Shown here piece by piece: positions 36,817 to 49,525 of a stretch of 64,000 bases of DNA. The stretch spans positions 146,526 to 210,525 of the forward strand of contig NZ_JTAM01000009.1 in the NCBI RefSeq assembly GCF_000812565.1, given 5' to 3'. The position numbers were made by a program, and so were the translations under genes. This DNA is from Flammeovirga sp. OC4 (GTDB taxonomy: Bacteria; Bacteroidota; Bacteroidia; Cytophagales; Flammeovirgaceae). The notes under the pieces were generated by a model. The model ran no database searches. It was not told the DNA's origin and worked only from the letters and a program-made list of their open reading frames with translations. The number at the start of each line of letters is the position of its first letter. Within the stretch, counting starts at the first letter, position 1.

Positions 36817-39800
36817 ATGAAAGGATCTTTCAAGCGAATATTTTTTGGTATTCTTCTTTTATTCATAATTCTTTTAGGCTCAATTTATGGCATATTAAGA
36901 GTGCCATATGTTCAAAACCTTGTCATTCAAAAAATCACTTCTTACGTTTCTGAAAAAACAAATAGTGATTTTCAAGTTGGATATATAGCTCTAAATTTTC
37001 CGAAATCTTTAGTTTTGGAAGATGTGGCCCTTATTACTCCAAAAAATGAGACTTTATTTTCAGTTCAAGAACTGTCAGTTGATATTGACTTTGAAACTGT
37101 TTCACTAGAGAAAATCATTCTTGATGAAATTGCCATTATAGGTTTGCAATCTACGGTGGTGATGAACAGTAATGAGAAATTTAACTTTGATTATCTAATA
37201 GAAGCATTTTCTTCAGGTGAAGAGGAAGTGGTAGTAGAAGATACAACTACTTCACCATTGCCTGAAATCGTCATTCATTCGATTTTGATTGAAAATACTT
37301 CTTTCAATTATATTGACAGTGTACTCAATCTTACCGCTGAAGTGGGGATAGGCCGAGCGGAAACTTCAATTCCTGAGATTGATTTAAATAATGGTGTTTA
37401 TACCATCAATTATTTTGATCTAGAGAATTCAAAAGTCAACTATACTCAATTTGGGCCGATGCCTGTTAGTGATGTTCCTACAGCTGAAGAAAGTGAGGAA
37501 AATACCGAAAGTTCTCCATTTATACTACAGCTGAAAAAAGGGAAAATTGCTAATTTCTCTCTTGAATACAATGAAAATGTAATCAACGAAAAGGCACTTG
37601 TCAAAATTGGTCTTTATGAGATCAATGATCATTTGGTAGATTTGGAAAAGACTATTATTTCTATCGGTGAGAATAAATTAACAAATTCATATATAGAATA
37701 TGCTTTGGTTTCCGATACAACAAAAGTTGAAGAGCCTTACATAAAACCAAAGCTTACCGAACTCAATTCATTGGACTTAGGATGGAATATAGATATTAAA
37801 GAAACTCAAATTGAGAAACTTTCTTTAAAATATGATGACAACCTTTATGCTCCTGTTACATCAGGTCTTGACCCTAATCATATTTATTTTCAGCAAATTG
37901 ATAATGTAACAAATGATATAGCGATCAATGATGAAAAAATAGATCTGGAGGTTTTCTCTTTTTACTTAAAAGAAAAAAGTGGGTTTAAAGTCAATAATTT
38001 AAGAACTAATGTTTCTGTAAAACCTCAATCATTATCAGTCAGCAACTTATTATTAGAATTGAATAATAGCTTTCTTCAAAATGATCTCTATTTAAAATAC
38101 CCTAACTTATTTTTGATAGGGGATTACCCTGAAGAGTTATACTTCAAAAATGCTCTGAAGAAAGCTCATATCGCATTTAGTGATGCCTCTATTTTTGATC
38201 CTTCTTTAAAATCGGATACACTAATTCAACCTTTCTTAGCACATGATTTAGACCTAAAAACAGTAGTAGAGGGTAACTTATCACAAATGTCAATCGATAA
38301 CACTGAACTCTCCACTTCACTAGGTATTAGTACATTTTTCAAAATGGACTTAGCCAATGTCATGTCTGATGACTCGTTGCGTTACGATATGTCTATTGAT
38401 TCACTTCAATTCTACACACCTCCGCTTTTAAGTATATTTCTGGATTCCACGATGCAGCAAGAATATAGAATTCCTCGAAGAATTCAAGGAAACATTAAGG
38501 CTCAGGGAGGATTAACAGACGTATCAACACAATCTGAAATTGATATTTTTGACAATGGTTATTTCACACTTGATTTTAACCTTAAGAATGAAGATGAATA
38601 CCATTTAAATACCAAAACCCACGACTTAGATGTTGGAAGAATATTAAAAGATTCAACCATAGGAAAGATCAGTACTGACTTAACTTTAGATGGAAAAGGT
38701 TTTGATGTTGAGAATGATTTGCTTGCTGAACTTTCATTTAATCTTCAAAAAGCAGAATACAACGATTACGACTATCAAGGGCTATCCATGCATATGAACA
38801 TTGATAGACAATCTGCAAAGTGGGAAGCGACTGCTGATAAAGAAGCAATGAATTTTGACCTAGTGGGTAGTGTTGACATGAACAAAGAAATCCCAACAGC
38901 TTCTATTAATGGTAAGGTAAATGTGATTGACCTCTATGAATTGAATCTATACGAAGATACATTGGCCTTCGGAATGGATATCGAATCCAATACAATTGGT
39001 TTTGATGTAGAAAATCTAAACTCTACACTCAACATAAACAAAATCTATTTTATTCAAGATAAAGAAAGACATGATATCAATTACATACGATCACATGTAG
39101 AATTAGACAGCACACACTTCTTTGTTAATTTAGAATCAGAGGCTGTCGAAGCTCGTGTCGAATCTGACGTTACACTTGACAGTATCTCAGTAATGATAGA
39201 ACGTTATTTCTCTCAATTCTTGTCATCAAGAGAAATGATTGGGCAACTGCCTCCATCAAATGGCAATTTGAATGGATACTTAAAAATCAAAGACAATGAA
39301 TTACTGACAAATGGTACTATCAGAGGTCTTGACAGTTTAGAATTAGAAAAATGCGAATTTCATTTCAATGGAGCTGCTAATACCTTTGACTTTGATTTAA
39401 ACATATCAAAATTAGCCTATTTAGATTATGAATTGGATACTATTTATACTAACGTCCATGCAAATACTAAAGAGCTAATATATGATATGGGTTTCCAACG
39501 TTTCTTGATGCTTGGGTATGAAGATTACGCAGCGTACAATTGGAATTTTGGAGGGGATGCTTCCAATAACCACCTTAGTTTTAAGACAGAAGGTTTTAAT
39601 GAAGACCGTCAGAAACAATGGCTATATTTAGGAGGTGACCTTCAATTAGATTCTACGACTTACAAATTTAGTTTAAAGGATAAGATTATTGCGAATAATG
39701 AAAAATGGTCGGTAAACAGTGATAACTACATTTTATCTGATGGTAATCTCCCTTACGTCAACAACATAAACATTCGAAAAGGAAAGCAAGTCATTAAGCT

Positions 39801-42078
39801 AGAGACTAGTCAGTATGATGAAAAAGACACAGTATATACTTTTCAGATTGAGCAATTTTCCTTAGACTCGGCAACATATAATTCAAAAACAGATACTTCA
39901 TTAATTAATGGAGAAATAAATGCCCTTGTAAATATTGGAGATTTACATAATGGCGGAAACCTTACTTCAGATTTATCAATTGTAGATTTCGGTTTTTTCA
40001 ATAACATTATCGCTACAATTAAAAATACAGCTTCCAATACTAGAAATAAAGATATTTACCTAAATGAAACTAGTATCAAAGGTGCTATTGGTGATATGTC
40101 TTCTAAAGCAACATATAATTTAGTGGACAGTATTTCACCACTTGATTTATCCATTGATATTAAGGAATTAAGACTTGATGCTTTTGAGAAATTCACAGAA
40201 GGATATGCCTCTAATTTTAGTGGTGGTTTTCACGGTGGTATTAAAGTAAAAGGATTAGGAAAAGCACCTTTAAATGTTGGTGGAGAGATCTTAATGAATA
40301 AACCATCATTTAAAATCGACTTTTTAAATATCAGCCTTACCGGAATTGATGGAAGTATGCTATTTGATAATTCAGGTATACATTTCAAACAATTTGGTTT
40401 TAAAGATGATGAAGGGCATTTAGCATTACTGAAAGGTGACATTGAAACTGAAAATTATGAAGACTATAATTTCAACTTAAGGTTCTCTGCCGATGATATT
40501 ACCTTAATTAATTCTACATCAAAAGATAATCCTGAATACTTTGGAAAGTTGATCATTGGAAACCTTACTAAAATCAAAGGACCGTTGGATCATCTTTTAA
40601 TCGATTCCGATGTGAGAATTAGTAGAGGTACTGACCTGACCTATGTATATATGGATGGAGGAGTTGGCGACATCGATACAGGAGATGATATTGTCAATTT
40701 TGTCGAAAAAGGGGACACAACAGTTGTCCGAAAGAAAGGCGACAACTACGAAATTTCAGCAACCATACGTATTGATGAACAATCGATTTTCAGAGTAGTG
40801 ATTGACCCAAGAGCTGGTGACGCTTTAACCCTTGTAGGAGGTGGTACATTAAACGTAAGAATGGATGCTGGTGACGATATGGTCATGTCGGGGCAATACA
40901 TCATAACAGAAGGAGATTACTCAATGACTTTTTATCAGTTGATGAATAAGAAATTAAAATTGGCCAAAGGTAGTAGTGTCCTCTGGACTGGAGATCCTTA
41001 TAATCCTCAAGCCAATATGACCGCCATCTATGAAGCTTCTACATCACCTTATCCTTTAGTCGCCAATCAAATTGAACAGGCAGAAGCCAATCAATATAAA
41101 GCAAAAAGAAAGTTTGTGGTTTATATGAATATGAATGGAGATGTGATCAAACCAGAACTTTCATTTAAACTAGACTATCCAGAAGGTAGCCAAGGTGGAG
41201 ATAAAATTGCATCGGCTGTAGAAAATCTAAATCAAGATGAATCTCAAGTAAACAAACAGGTCTTTGCTTTACTTATTTTAGGTACATTCTTAAATGATGC
41301 CGGTGGAGAAGGCGCAAGTACTTCTGATATGGTTACTGGTTCTGTAAGTTCTATCATCAGTCAACAATTAAACAATGTCACGGATAATCTTACCAATGGT
41401 TTTGTGGATGTTGATTTCGACTTAGATTCCTATTCACAATCCGACAAAGGACACCAAAGTAATAGAACAGACGTTGGTGTGACACTCAAAAAGACTTTAT
41501 TCAATGATCGATTGAGTGTGTCAGTGGGTGGTAAAATGGCTGTCAATGGCAACCAAGCCAGCAATAACTCCAACAGCTTCAACACGGATTTCTTGTTAGA
41601 GTATAAACTGCTCAATGATGGAACGCTGAAAAACCGATTATTCAGGTCTATTGATGCTCAATATTTCACTCCAGACGTGTTTAAAACAGGTGTTTCTGTT
41701 GTTTTCACTAAAGAGTATAATAACAGCAAAGAGCTATTTATTAAAAACCTTGATAAGAAAAAAGACATTAGAAAAAGAATGGGTATGATCAAGAGATCAA
41801 ACTCAGGCGGTGGCATGATGAAAGCAGCTGATTCTGATAGTACTTCGAAAGGAAGTGGTATGAGACCAGCAGTGAATGATTCTGTTACAATTGATACAGA
41901 TTCTTCTGCGACACATATCCAAATGGATAGTACTATAAATGAAGGCTCGAATCCTACACCATCTAATCCTATGGGGCAACAAAAACCTCCGATAGATGAA
42001 TCAAACATTCTTCATTTATTTCTCCCAAATCAAAAAAACGAAACGACGATAATATCATTGGCTCAAAATGATGAATAA
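36817..42078 (+). CDS. tamB: Translocation/assembly module protein TamB
   Basis: 1753 residues. An N-terminal signal anchor (FFGILLLFIILLGSIYGIL) holds it in the inner membrane. An AsmA-like start (NSDFQVGYIALNFPKSLVLE) leads into a long repetitive beta-strand region suited to a lipid-conducting periplasmic groove. The C-terminal DUF490 domain (about 1250-1600) includes RIDEQSIFRVVIDPRAGDAL and GQYIITEGDYSMTFYQLMNK. The last ~150 residues are Ser/Met/Asp-rich and low in complexity. TamB acts with an outer-membrane partner in lipid transport or protein assembly; here that partner, tamL, overlaps its 3' end by 11 bp, implying coupled translation. Confidence 0.92.
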   Translation: MKGSFKRIFFGILLLFIILLGSIYGILRVPYVQNLVIQKITSYVSEKTNSDFQVGYIALNFPKSLVLEDVALITPKNETLFSVQELSVDIDFETVSLEKIILDEIAIIGLQSTVVMNSNEKFNFDYLIEAFSSGEEEVVVEDTTTSPLPEIVIHSILIENTSFNYIDSVLNLTAEVGIGRAETSIPEIDLNNGVYTINYFDLENSKVNYTQFGPMPVSDVPTAEESEENTESSPFILQLKKGKIANFSLEYNENVINEKALVKIGLYEINDHLVDLEKTIISIGENKLTNSYIEYALVSDTTKVEEPYIKPKLTELNSLDLGWNIDIKETQIEKLSLKYDDNLYAPVTSGLDPNHIYFQQIDNVTNDIAINDEKIDLEVFSFYLKEKSGFKVNNLRTNVSVKPQSLSVSNLLLELNNSFLQNDLYLKYPNLFLIGDYPEELYFKNALKKAHIAFSDASIFDPSLKSDTLIQPFLAHDLDLKTVVEGNLSQMSIDNTELSTSLGISTFFKMDLANVMSDDSLRYDMSIDSLQFYTPPLLSIFLDSTMQQEYRIPRRIQGNIKAQGGLTDVSTQSEIDIFDNGYFTLDFNLKNEDEYHLNTKTHDLDVGRILKDSTIGKISTDLTLDGKGFDVENDLLAELSFNLQKAEYNDYDYQGLSMHMNIDRQSAKWEATADKEAMNFDLVGSVDMNKEIPTASINGKVNVIDLYELNLYEDTLAFGMDIESNTIGFDVENLNSTLNINKIYFIQDKERHDINYIRSHVELDSTHFFVNLESEAVEARVESDVTLDSISVMIERYFSQFLSSREMIGQLPPSNGNLNGYLKIKDNELLTNGTIRGLDSLELEKCEFHFNGAANTFDFDLNISKLAYLDYELDTIYTNVHANTKELIYDMGFQRFLMLGYEDYAAYNWNFGGDASNNHLSFKTEGFNEDRQKQWLYLGGDLQLDSTTYKFSLKDKIIANNEKWSVNSDNYILSDGNLPYVNNINIRKGKQVIKLETSQYDEKDTVYTFQIEQFSLDSATYNSKTDTSLINGEINALVNIGDLHNGGNLTSDLSIVDFGFFNNIIATIKNTASNTRNKDIYLNETSIKGAIGDMSSKATYNLVDSISPLDLSIDIKELRLDAFEKFTEGYASNFSGGFHGGIKVKGLGKAPLNVGGEILMNKPSFKIDFLNISLTGIDGSMLFDNSGIHFKQFGFKDDEGHLALLKGDIETENYEDYNFNLRFSADDITLINSTSKDNPEYFGKLIIGNLTKIKGPLDHLLIDSDVRISRGTDLTYVYMDGGVGDIDTGDDIVNFVEKGDTTVVRKKGDNYEISATIRIDEQSIFRVVIDPRAGDALTLVGGGTLNVRMDAGDDMVMSGQYIITEGDYSMTFYQLMNKKLKLAKGSSVLWTGDPYNPQANMTAIYEASTSPYPLVANQIEQAEANQYKAKRKFVVYMNMNGDVIKPELSFKLDYPEGSQGGDKIASAVENLNQDESQVNKQVFALLILGTFLNDAGGEGASTSDMVTGSVSSIISQQLNNVTDNLTNGFVDVDFDLDSYSQSDKGHQSNRTDVGVTLKKTLFNDRLSVSVGGKMAVNGNQASNNSNSFNTDFLLEYKLLNDGTLKNRLFRSIDAQYFTPDVFKTGVSVVFTKEYNNSKELFIKNLDKKKDIRKRMGMIKRSNSGGGMMKAADSDSTSKGSGMRPAVNDSVTIDTDSSATHIQMDSTINEGSNPTPSNPMGQQKPPIDESNILHLFLPNQKNETTIISLAQNDE

Positions 42079-44386
42079 ATTATTTTTTAATATTTCACTT
42101 ATCTTACTTCTCGCACTAAATAGCTGTAGAATTACAAAGTACATTGAAGAAGATAAAGCTTTTTATACTGGTGCAACTATAGAATACCATACCGATACGG
42201 TTGGAATTGATGGAGACTTGAAATATGCTCTTCTTGAAGTTGCGGAAACCACTGCTCCTAATTCTAAATCAGGGGCGTGGTATTATTACAGAGGTGAGAA
42301 AGCGAAGCATCCTAAAGGAATGAAAAAATGGATGGCTAAGACTTTTGGTAGTAAACCCGTGTATTACGATGAAAACGTAATGCAGAAAACAGCTGATCTC
42401 ATTCAAAATAATTTAAATAATAATGGTTATTTTGATGCAAAAGTATACCACAAAAAGAAAAGTGATAAAGCTACAAAATCGGCTAGTGTCAAATACGAAG
42501 TATATGTAAAGAAGACGCCTTACCGATTAGACAGTATTTCATGGGAATTGGAAAGTGATATACCGCTTAATCAAAAAGTACTGGCAATAAAAGATCAATC
42601 TGAATTAGTAGGAGGAGAAAGGTACAGCTTAGATAATTTTAGAGAGGAAAGAATAAGAATCAATAATGCTTTAAAAGATTCTGGCTTTTATTTCTTTAGT
42701 TCAAACTATTTAATGTTTGATCTTGATAGTGCAAACGGTGATAATACAATTGACGTCAAAGCATATTTCAAAGAAATGCCTCAAAAAACAAAGAGGTTAT
42801 ATACTATAGATTCTGTTCTGCTTCAGCCTGATTTTGACCTTGATGGCTTGAATGCATCAAAAAGAAAGCAAAAAATAATTGAGATTGACTCAGGAATCAT
42901 TTACAAAGGTGATCCCGTCAATTTGAAACCTAAAATTTTAGAACAAACACTTCAAACAAGAACCGGTGACATTTACTCAAGACACAAACACCAAGCTTCT
43001 TTAAGACAATTTTCTGGGTTGGGTGTATTCAAATATGTAAACATGGAGTTTACTCCTAAACCTACTGATAATCCTAATTATGGTAAATTGGACGTCAATG
43101 CAAAAATGTCTCAGGTAACACTTCATGCTATTTCAACTGAATTAGCAATGTCAACATGGTCTACAGGATACTCAGGTCCTGAACTTGATATTACTTGGAA
43201 GAATAGAAATACTTTTGGTGGTGCAGAGAGACTTTCAATAACAGGCTTTACTGGTATACAAAAACAATTTGGAGGTAAAGGGAATGGAATAGACGCCATT
43301 GCTTGGTATGGTATTGACGCAAAACTATCCATTCCAAGAGTTATAGCTCCAATCGAGGTAAGACCTGGTAGTGACTTTTATATTCCATATACCAACTTTG
43401 GGGTAGGATTCAAAAGATATCACTTTCTACCAAAATACACCCTTAATTACTTTAATACTTCCTATGGTTTTGAATGGAGATCCAATGAAAATATCAAACA
43501 TACTTTAAACCCTGTTGCTATTAGTTTTCAAGCTACAGGATCTACAGATAGTACAACCATCGGGCAAGCTTTTCCTTCATTGGAAGAAACGTTTAGAGAT
43601 CAGTTTATTTTAGGATCAAATTATACATTTGAATACGCTCCAATTTGGGACAAGAAAAAAAGTTGGGGTAGTTTCTATTACAAAGGAGACATTGCGATCT
43701 CAGGTAACTTATGGTACGCCGCTATGCAAGCATTTGGTGGTGAAAAAAATCCGACAACGGGTCAGTATGAGATATTCGGTAGTCCGTTCTCTCAGTATGT
43801 CCGTTTTACAAATGACCTTAGGTTCTTCTTTAGAACGTCTAAAAAAGGCTCTTTAGCCAACCGTTTAGTAATTGGTTACAGTAAACCGTGGGGAAATTCT
43901 ACTGCATTACCATTCGTTCAACAGTACTTTGTAGGTGGACCAAACAGTATTAGAGCATTCAAAACTAGAACTCTCGGACCTGGTAGCTATGACCCAAGTC
44001 AGAATACAAATCCAGATGAGGAAAGTCAAGATATTGGATTTGGAGAACAAGCAGGTGATTTAAAGCTGGAAGGTAGCGTAGAGTATCGTTATGATTTACA
44101 CCAATACCTTAAATTAGCCGCATTTGTTGATTATGGTAATGTCTGGTTATCGAATAAAAATGATGATTTACCCGGTGGTGAATTCAAATTAGAAAATATG
44201 TTCGATGAGATGGCCATTGGAGCAGGGGTAGGATTAAGAGTTGATGTTCAATTTTTTGTATTGCGATTTGATTTTGCAGTTCCTGTCAAAGTTCCTTACG
44301 TACCAGAAGATGGTGATCAATGGGTTATTAAAAATACAAAATTCAACGACATTGTTTTCAACCTAGCCATAGGTTATCCTTTCTAA
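42068..44386 (+). CDS. tamL: BamA/TamA-family outer membrane lipoprotein TamL
   Basis: 772 residues. The signal peptide ends in a lipobox (LALNSC, Cys18 or 19 depending on which of two adjacent ATGs is used), so unlike BamA this Omp85 protein is lipidated. POTRA domains (about 100-390) are followed by a 16-stranded Omp85 barrel with the PFVQQYFVGGPNSIRAFKTR lid-lock motif (VGGxxSIRAF, about residue 635) and a terminal aromatic strand ending GYPF. Bacteroidota pair lipidated TamL with TamB, and gene overlap here fits that partnership. Confidence 0.9.
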   Translation: MMNKLFFNISLILLLALNSCRITKYIEEDKAFYTGATIEYHTDTVGIDGDLKYALLEVAETTAPNSKSGAWYYYRGEKAKHPKGMKKWMAKTFGSKPVYYDENVMQKTADLIQNNLNNNGYFDAKVYHKKKSDKATKSASVKYEVYVKKTPYRLDSISWELESDIPLNQKVLAIKDQSELVGGERYSLDNFREERIRINNALKDSGFYFFSSNYLMFDLDSANGDNTIDVKAYFKEMPQKTKRLYTIDSVLLQPDFDLDGLNASKRKQKIIEIDSGIIYKGDPVNLKPKILEQTLQTRTGDIYSRHKHQASLRQFSGLGVFKYVNMEFTPKPTDNPNYGKLDVNAKMSQVTLHAISTELAMSTWSTGYSGPELDITWKNRNTFGGAERLSITGFTGIQKQFGGKGNGIDAIAWYGIDAKLSIPRVIAPIEVRPGSDFYIPYTNFGVGFKRYHFLPKYTLNYFNTSYGFEWRSNENIKHTLNPVAISFQATGSTDSTTIGQAFPSLEETFRDQFILGSNYTFEYAPIWDKKKSWGSFYYKGDIAISGNLWYAAMQAFGGEKNPTTGQYEIFGSPFSQYVRFTNDLRFFFRTSKKGSLANRLVIGYSKPWGNSTALPFVQQYFVGGPNSIRAFKTRTLGPGSYDPSQNTNPDEESQDIGFGEQAGDLKLEGSVEYRYDLHQYLKLAAFVDYGNVWLSNKNDDLPGGEFKLENMFDEMAIGAGVGLRVDVQFFVLRFDFAVPVKVPYVPEDGDQWVIKNTKFNDIVFNLAIGYPF

Positions 44387-44504
44387 ACATCAAAAGCTTA
44401 AATTAAAGAAGTATTCATTCACTTTATCTATAATTAATAATTTGTTTTTTATTCATTTCTTTGGTTAAAACAATGAATTATAATTGTAGTAGTTGTTCTT
44501 ATGC

Positions 44505-44537
44505 CTTATTTTTGATAAGTACTCAGACAAAAATAAG
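44505..44537. repeat. 10-bp perfect inverted repeat upstream of the ubiB-like gene
   Basis: CTTATTTTTG (44505-44514) and CAAAAATAAG (44528-44537) are exact reverse complements 13 bp apart. No T tract follows on either strand, so it is not a terminator. It lies about 105 bp before the ubiB-like start and could be a protein-binding site. Confidence 0.35.
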
Positions 44538-44640
44538 ATACGATCAATTTTGACTTAGTGCACCTAAACAAGGGTAAAATATATTTTTAACTTCAGATCC
44601 TAATTATTTTAATACTTAAGATTTGTATACTTTTTAATGA

Positions 44641-46308
44641 ATGTTTTTTTCAACCAAAGTAAAAAATTTTCAACGACTTCAAGAAATCATAAAAATCTTA
44701 CTTAAGTATGGGTTTGAAGATGTTGTCTCTACCACTTCATTGAGCAGGTTTGTTCCTATTGATGATTGGAAGAGAGATAATAGACCTGTGCTAAAGTTTA
44801 GTCGATCTGAACGTATACGAATGGTGATTGAAGACTTAGGACCCACCTTTGTTAAGTTTGCTCAGACACTAAGTAATCGCCCTGATATTCTCCCTCAAGA
44901 TCTAATTGAAGAATTACAAAAGTTGCAGGACAATGTTGCTCCTTTTTCGGAAGAAGAAGCAATGGCAATTGTTGAGAAAGAAACAGGCATGAACCTCAAT
45001 GACTTTGTATCATTTTTTGATAACAAACCATTAGGAGCAGCAAGTATTGGTCAAGTACATAGAGCACGTCTTAAAACAGGACAAGACGTCGTTCTTAAAA
45101 TTCAAAGACCTGGAGCACGAGAACAAATTCATACTGACCTGAGGTTATTACGTGAGTTTGTAAAACATACCAAGCATTTCTTTGCACGATACGGCATTCT
45201 CAATCCAGATGAAATCATCGAAACATTTGAGGAGTCGATTATCAATGAATTAGATTATACTATTGAAGCGAAAAACATTGTTCAATTTAGAAACGCTCAT
45301 AAGAACAATGAAAAGCTTCATATTCCATATGCTTATTTAGAGTATACCACCAAAAAACTCCTCGTAATGGAGTATGTGAGTGGTTGTAAAATTACAGATA
45401 AACGCACCATTGAATCATGGGGGTTGGATGTAAAACAAGTTGCCCTTGATGGACTACATTTATATTTAGATCAAATTTTTAATCAAGGTTACTTTCATGC
45501 TGATCCACACCCAGGAAATGTGTTAGTAAGACCTGACGGTAAAATAATACTTATTGATTTTGGAATGATTGGTCGACTTACTAAATATCAAAGGTATAGT
45601 TTTGCCAACTTTTTAACTTCAATGGGGCATGGAGATGCTAGAGGCATGGCAATGCATTTAAGGAGGATCTCTAAAGAATCTGATGCTGAAGATTTAAGAA
45701 TGCTAGAGCAAGACCTTAGTGAGCTGGTAGACCGCTATATTATTCACTCTTCAGACTCTACATTAGCCGATATTACTGGAACTCTTCAAGAGATCATTTA
45801 TAAGCATCATCTTGCCGTACCAGGATCCATTTTTATGATCCTAAGAGCATTAGCAATACTAGAAGGTATTTGCAATGTTTTGTGGCCTGAATTAGAGAGT
45901 CTCCCAGAAATCGAACCTTATGGTAAAAAACTAGCACAGGAACAATTCTCGATCAAAAATTTAAGTTCTGATTTTTATTATTCCTTCTATCAGATTTCTT
46001 CCTTACTCTATAACCTTCCAATGGAGGTAAAGTCTATATTGAAGAAAACCCGAACGGGAAAACTTTCAATCAATATTGAGCACAAAGGATTAGAACCTCT
46101 CATCAAACAAGTTGCAGAGTCCGCTTCCAACCTTAATATTGTTTTATTAATAATTGGATTATTGATTTCTTCATCAATAGTCATGACTTCACCGCTCACT
46201 TACTTACAAAGAAACTCAATGGGTATGCCTATGATTAGTACAATAGGTTATTCATTATCATTAATATTAATGTTTTATCTTTTAATCAAACCAAAAAGTA
46301 AAAAATAA
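44641..46308 (+). CDS. ABC1/UbiB (AarF) family atypical kinase
   Basis: 555 residues. The family elements appear in order: a KxGQ-like motif at K72-Q75 reading KFAQ (Gly replaced by Ala), the Ala-rich loop GAASIGQVH that replaces a normal glycine loop, the lysine in VVLKIQRPG, the catalytic DPHPGNVL segment and the IDFGMIGRL metal motif. Two hydrophobic helices near the C-terminus (IVLLIIGLLISSSIV and GYSLSLILMFYLLI) anchor it in the membrane. UbiB proteins support isoprenoid quinone synthesis or lipid handling by ATPase activity. Bacteroidota make menaquinone, so the client here is uncertain. It heads a cluster with HIT (1 bp gap) and ligA. Confidence 0.87.
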   Translation: MFFSTKVKNFQRLQEIIKILLKYGFEDVVSTTSLSRFVPIDDWKRDNRPVLKFSRSERIRMVIEDLGPTFVKFAQTLSNRPDILPQDLIEELQKLQDNVAPFSEEEAMAIVEKETGMNLNDFVSFFDNKPLGAASIGQVHRARLKTGQDVVLKIQRPGAREQIHTDLRLLREFVKHTKHFFARYGILNPDEIIETFEESIINELDYTIEAKNIVQFRNAHKNNEKLHIPYAYLEYTTKKLLVMEYVSGCKITDKRTIESWGLDVKQVALDGLHLYLDQIFNQGYFHADPHPGNVLVRPDGKIILIDFGMIGRLTKYQRYSFANFLTSMGHGDARGMAMHLRRISKESDAEDLRMLEQDLSELVDRYIIHSSDSTLADITGTLQEIIYKHHLAVPGSIFMILRALAILEGICNVLWPELESLPEIEPYGKKLAQEQFSIKNLSSDFYYSFYQISSLLYNLPMEVKSILKKTRTGKLSINIEHKGLEPLIKQVAESASNLNIVLLIIGLLISSSIVMTSPLTYLQRNSMGMPMISTIGYSLSLILMFYLLIKPKSKK

Positions 46309-46309
46309 A

Positions 46310-46699
46310 ATGGCAAGTATCTTTACTAAAATTGTCAATGGAGAGATTCCATCACACAAAGTGTATGAGGATGACAATTATTATGCATTTCTTGATATTT
46401 CACCTGTACAAAAAGGACATACATTGTTGATTCCAAAAGTGGAAGTAGATGATATGTTTGATTTGGAAGATGAGTTACTTGCTGGTTTATATGTCGTAGC
46501 CAAAAAAATCTCAAAAGCGATCAAGAAAGAATTTCCTTGTAATCGTGTTGGGCACGCTGTTATAGGACTAGAGGTTCCTCATGCACATATGCATTTAATC
46601 CCAATTAGTTCTATGCATGATATGAATTTTGCGAATAAATTAAATTTAAGTCAAGAGGAGTTAGCAGAAATTGCTCAAAGAATTCGCATTCATTTATAA
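46310..46699 (+). CDS. HIT-family nucleotide hydrolase
   Basis: 129 residues with the histidine triad HAHMHLIPI (H91, H93, H95) and an N-terminal FTKIVNGEIPSHKVYEDD, typical of Hint-like proteins. They hydrolyse nucleoside phosphoramidates and AMP-lysine-type adducts. The gene begins one base after the ubiB-like stop codon and ends 21 bp before ligA. That spacing may be meaningful, because adenylated DNA ligase intermediates and AMP-lysine are potential substrates of Hint enzymes; this link is speculative. Confidence 0.92.
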   Translation: MASIFTKIVNGEIPSHKVYEDDNYYAFLDISPVQKGHTLLIPKVEVDDMFDLEDELLAGLYVVAKKISKAIKKEFPCNRVGHAVIGLEVPHAHMHLIPISSMHDMNFANKLNLSQEELAEIAQRIRIHL

Positions 46700-49289
<2,590 letters not shown>

Positions 49290-49290
49290 A

Positions 49291-49330
49291 AAAAAGAGAG
49301 GTTAGATTTTAAAATCTAACCTCTCTTTTT
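49291..49330. terminator. Perfect 20-bp-arm palindromic bidirectional terminator
   Basis: The arms 49291-49310 and 49311-49330 are exact reverse complements. The outer arms are A5 on the left and T5 on the right and the core is GAGAGGTTAGA. It separates the ligA operon from the leftward histone-like gene and should work in both directions. Confidence 0.93.
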
Positions 49331-49348
49331 TTATGACTTATTCTAGCA

Positions 49349-49525
49349 CTATCCGTTGTTTTTGATCTCTTGGATCTCTAAACGAATATCTTGAGCAAGC
49401 TTCTTGATGTCTTGCATGTTCTTACGTACACGAGTACCAGCTGCAGCTACTTTGCTGTTGTAGAACTTCTGTGCATCTTCTTCAGTTTGCTGAATAAGCT
49501 CTTTTAATTCTGTGAATTTGTCCAT
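49349..49525 (-). CDS. Histone H1-like DNA-associated small protein
   Basis: A 58-residue reading frame on the minus strand: it starts MDKFTELKELIQQTEEDAQK, continues through FYNSKVAAAGTRVRKNMQD and ends IRLEIQEIKNNG before TAG. It resembles the Hc1/histone H1-like proteins of Bacteroidota (pattern KFYxKxxAAGTRxRKxMQDxKxLAQxIR), small helical proteins proposed to bind DNA. The central basic AAAGTRVRK is the best-kept segment. Codon use matches neighbouring highly expressed genes. It has its own leader of ~80 bp of AT-rich DNA and stops against a strong bidirectional terminator, so it is probably monocistronic. Confidence 0.82.
   Translation of the reverse strand: MDKFTELKELIQQTEEDAQKFYNSKVAAAGTRVRKNMQDIKKLAQDIRLEIQEIKNNG

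Noticed and set aside
44473..44553. 26-codon frame with two cysteine pairs (NCSSC)
   Set aside because: Too short, no ribosome binding context or homologue recognised, and it runs across the inverted repeat at 44505-44537.
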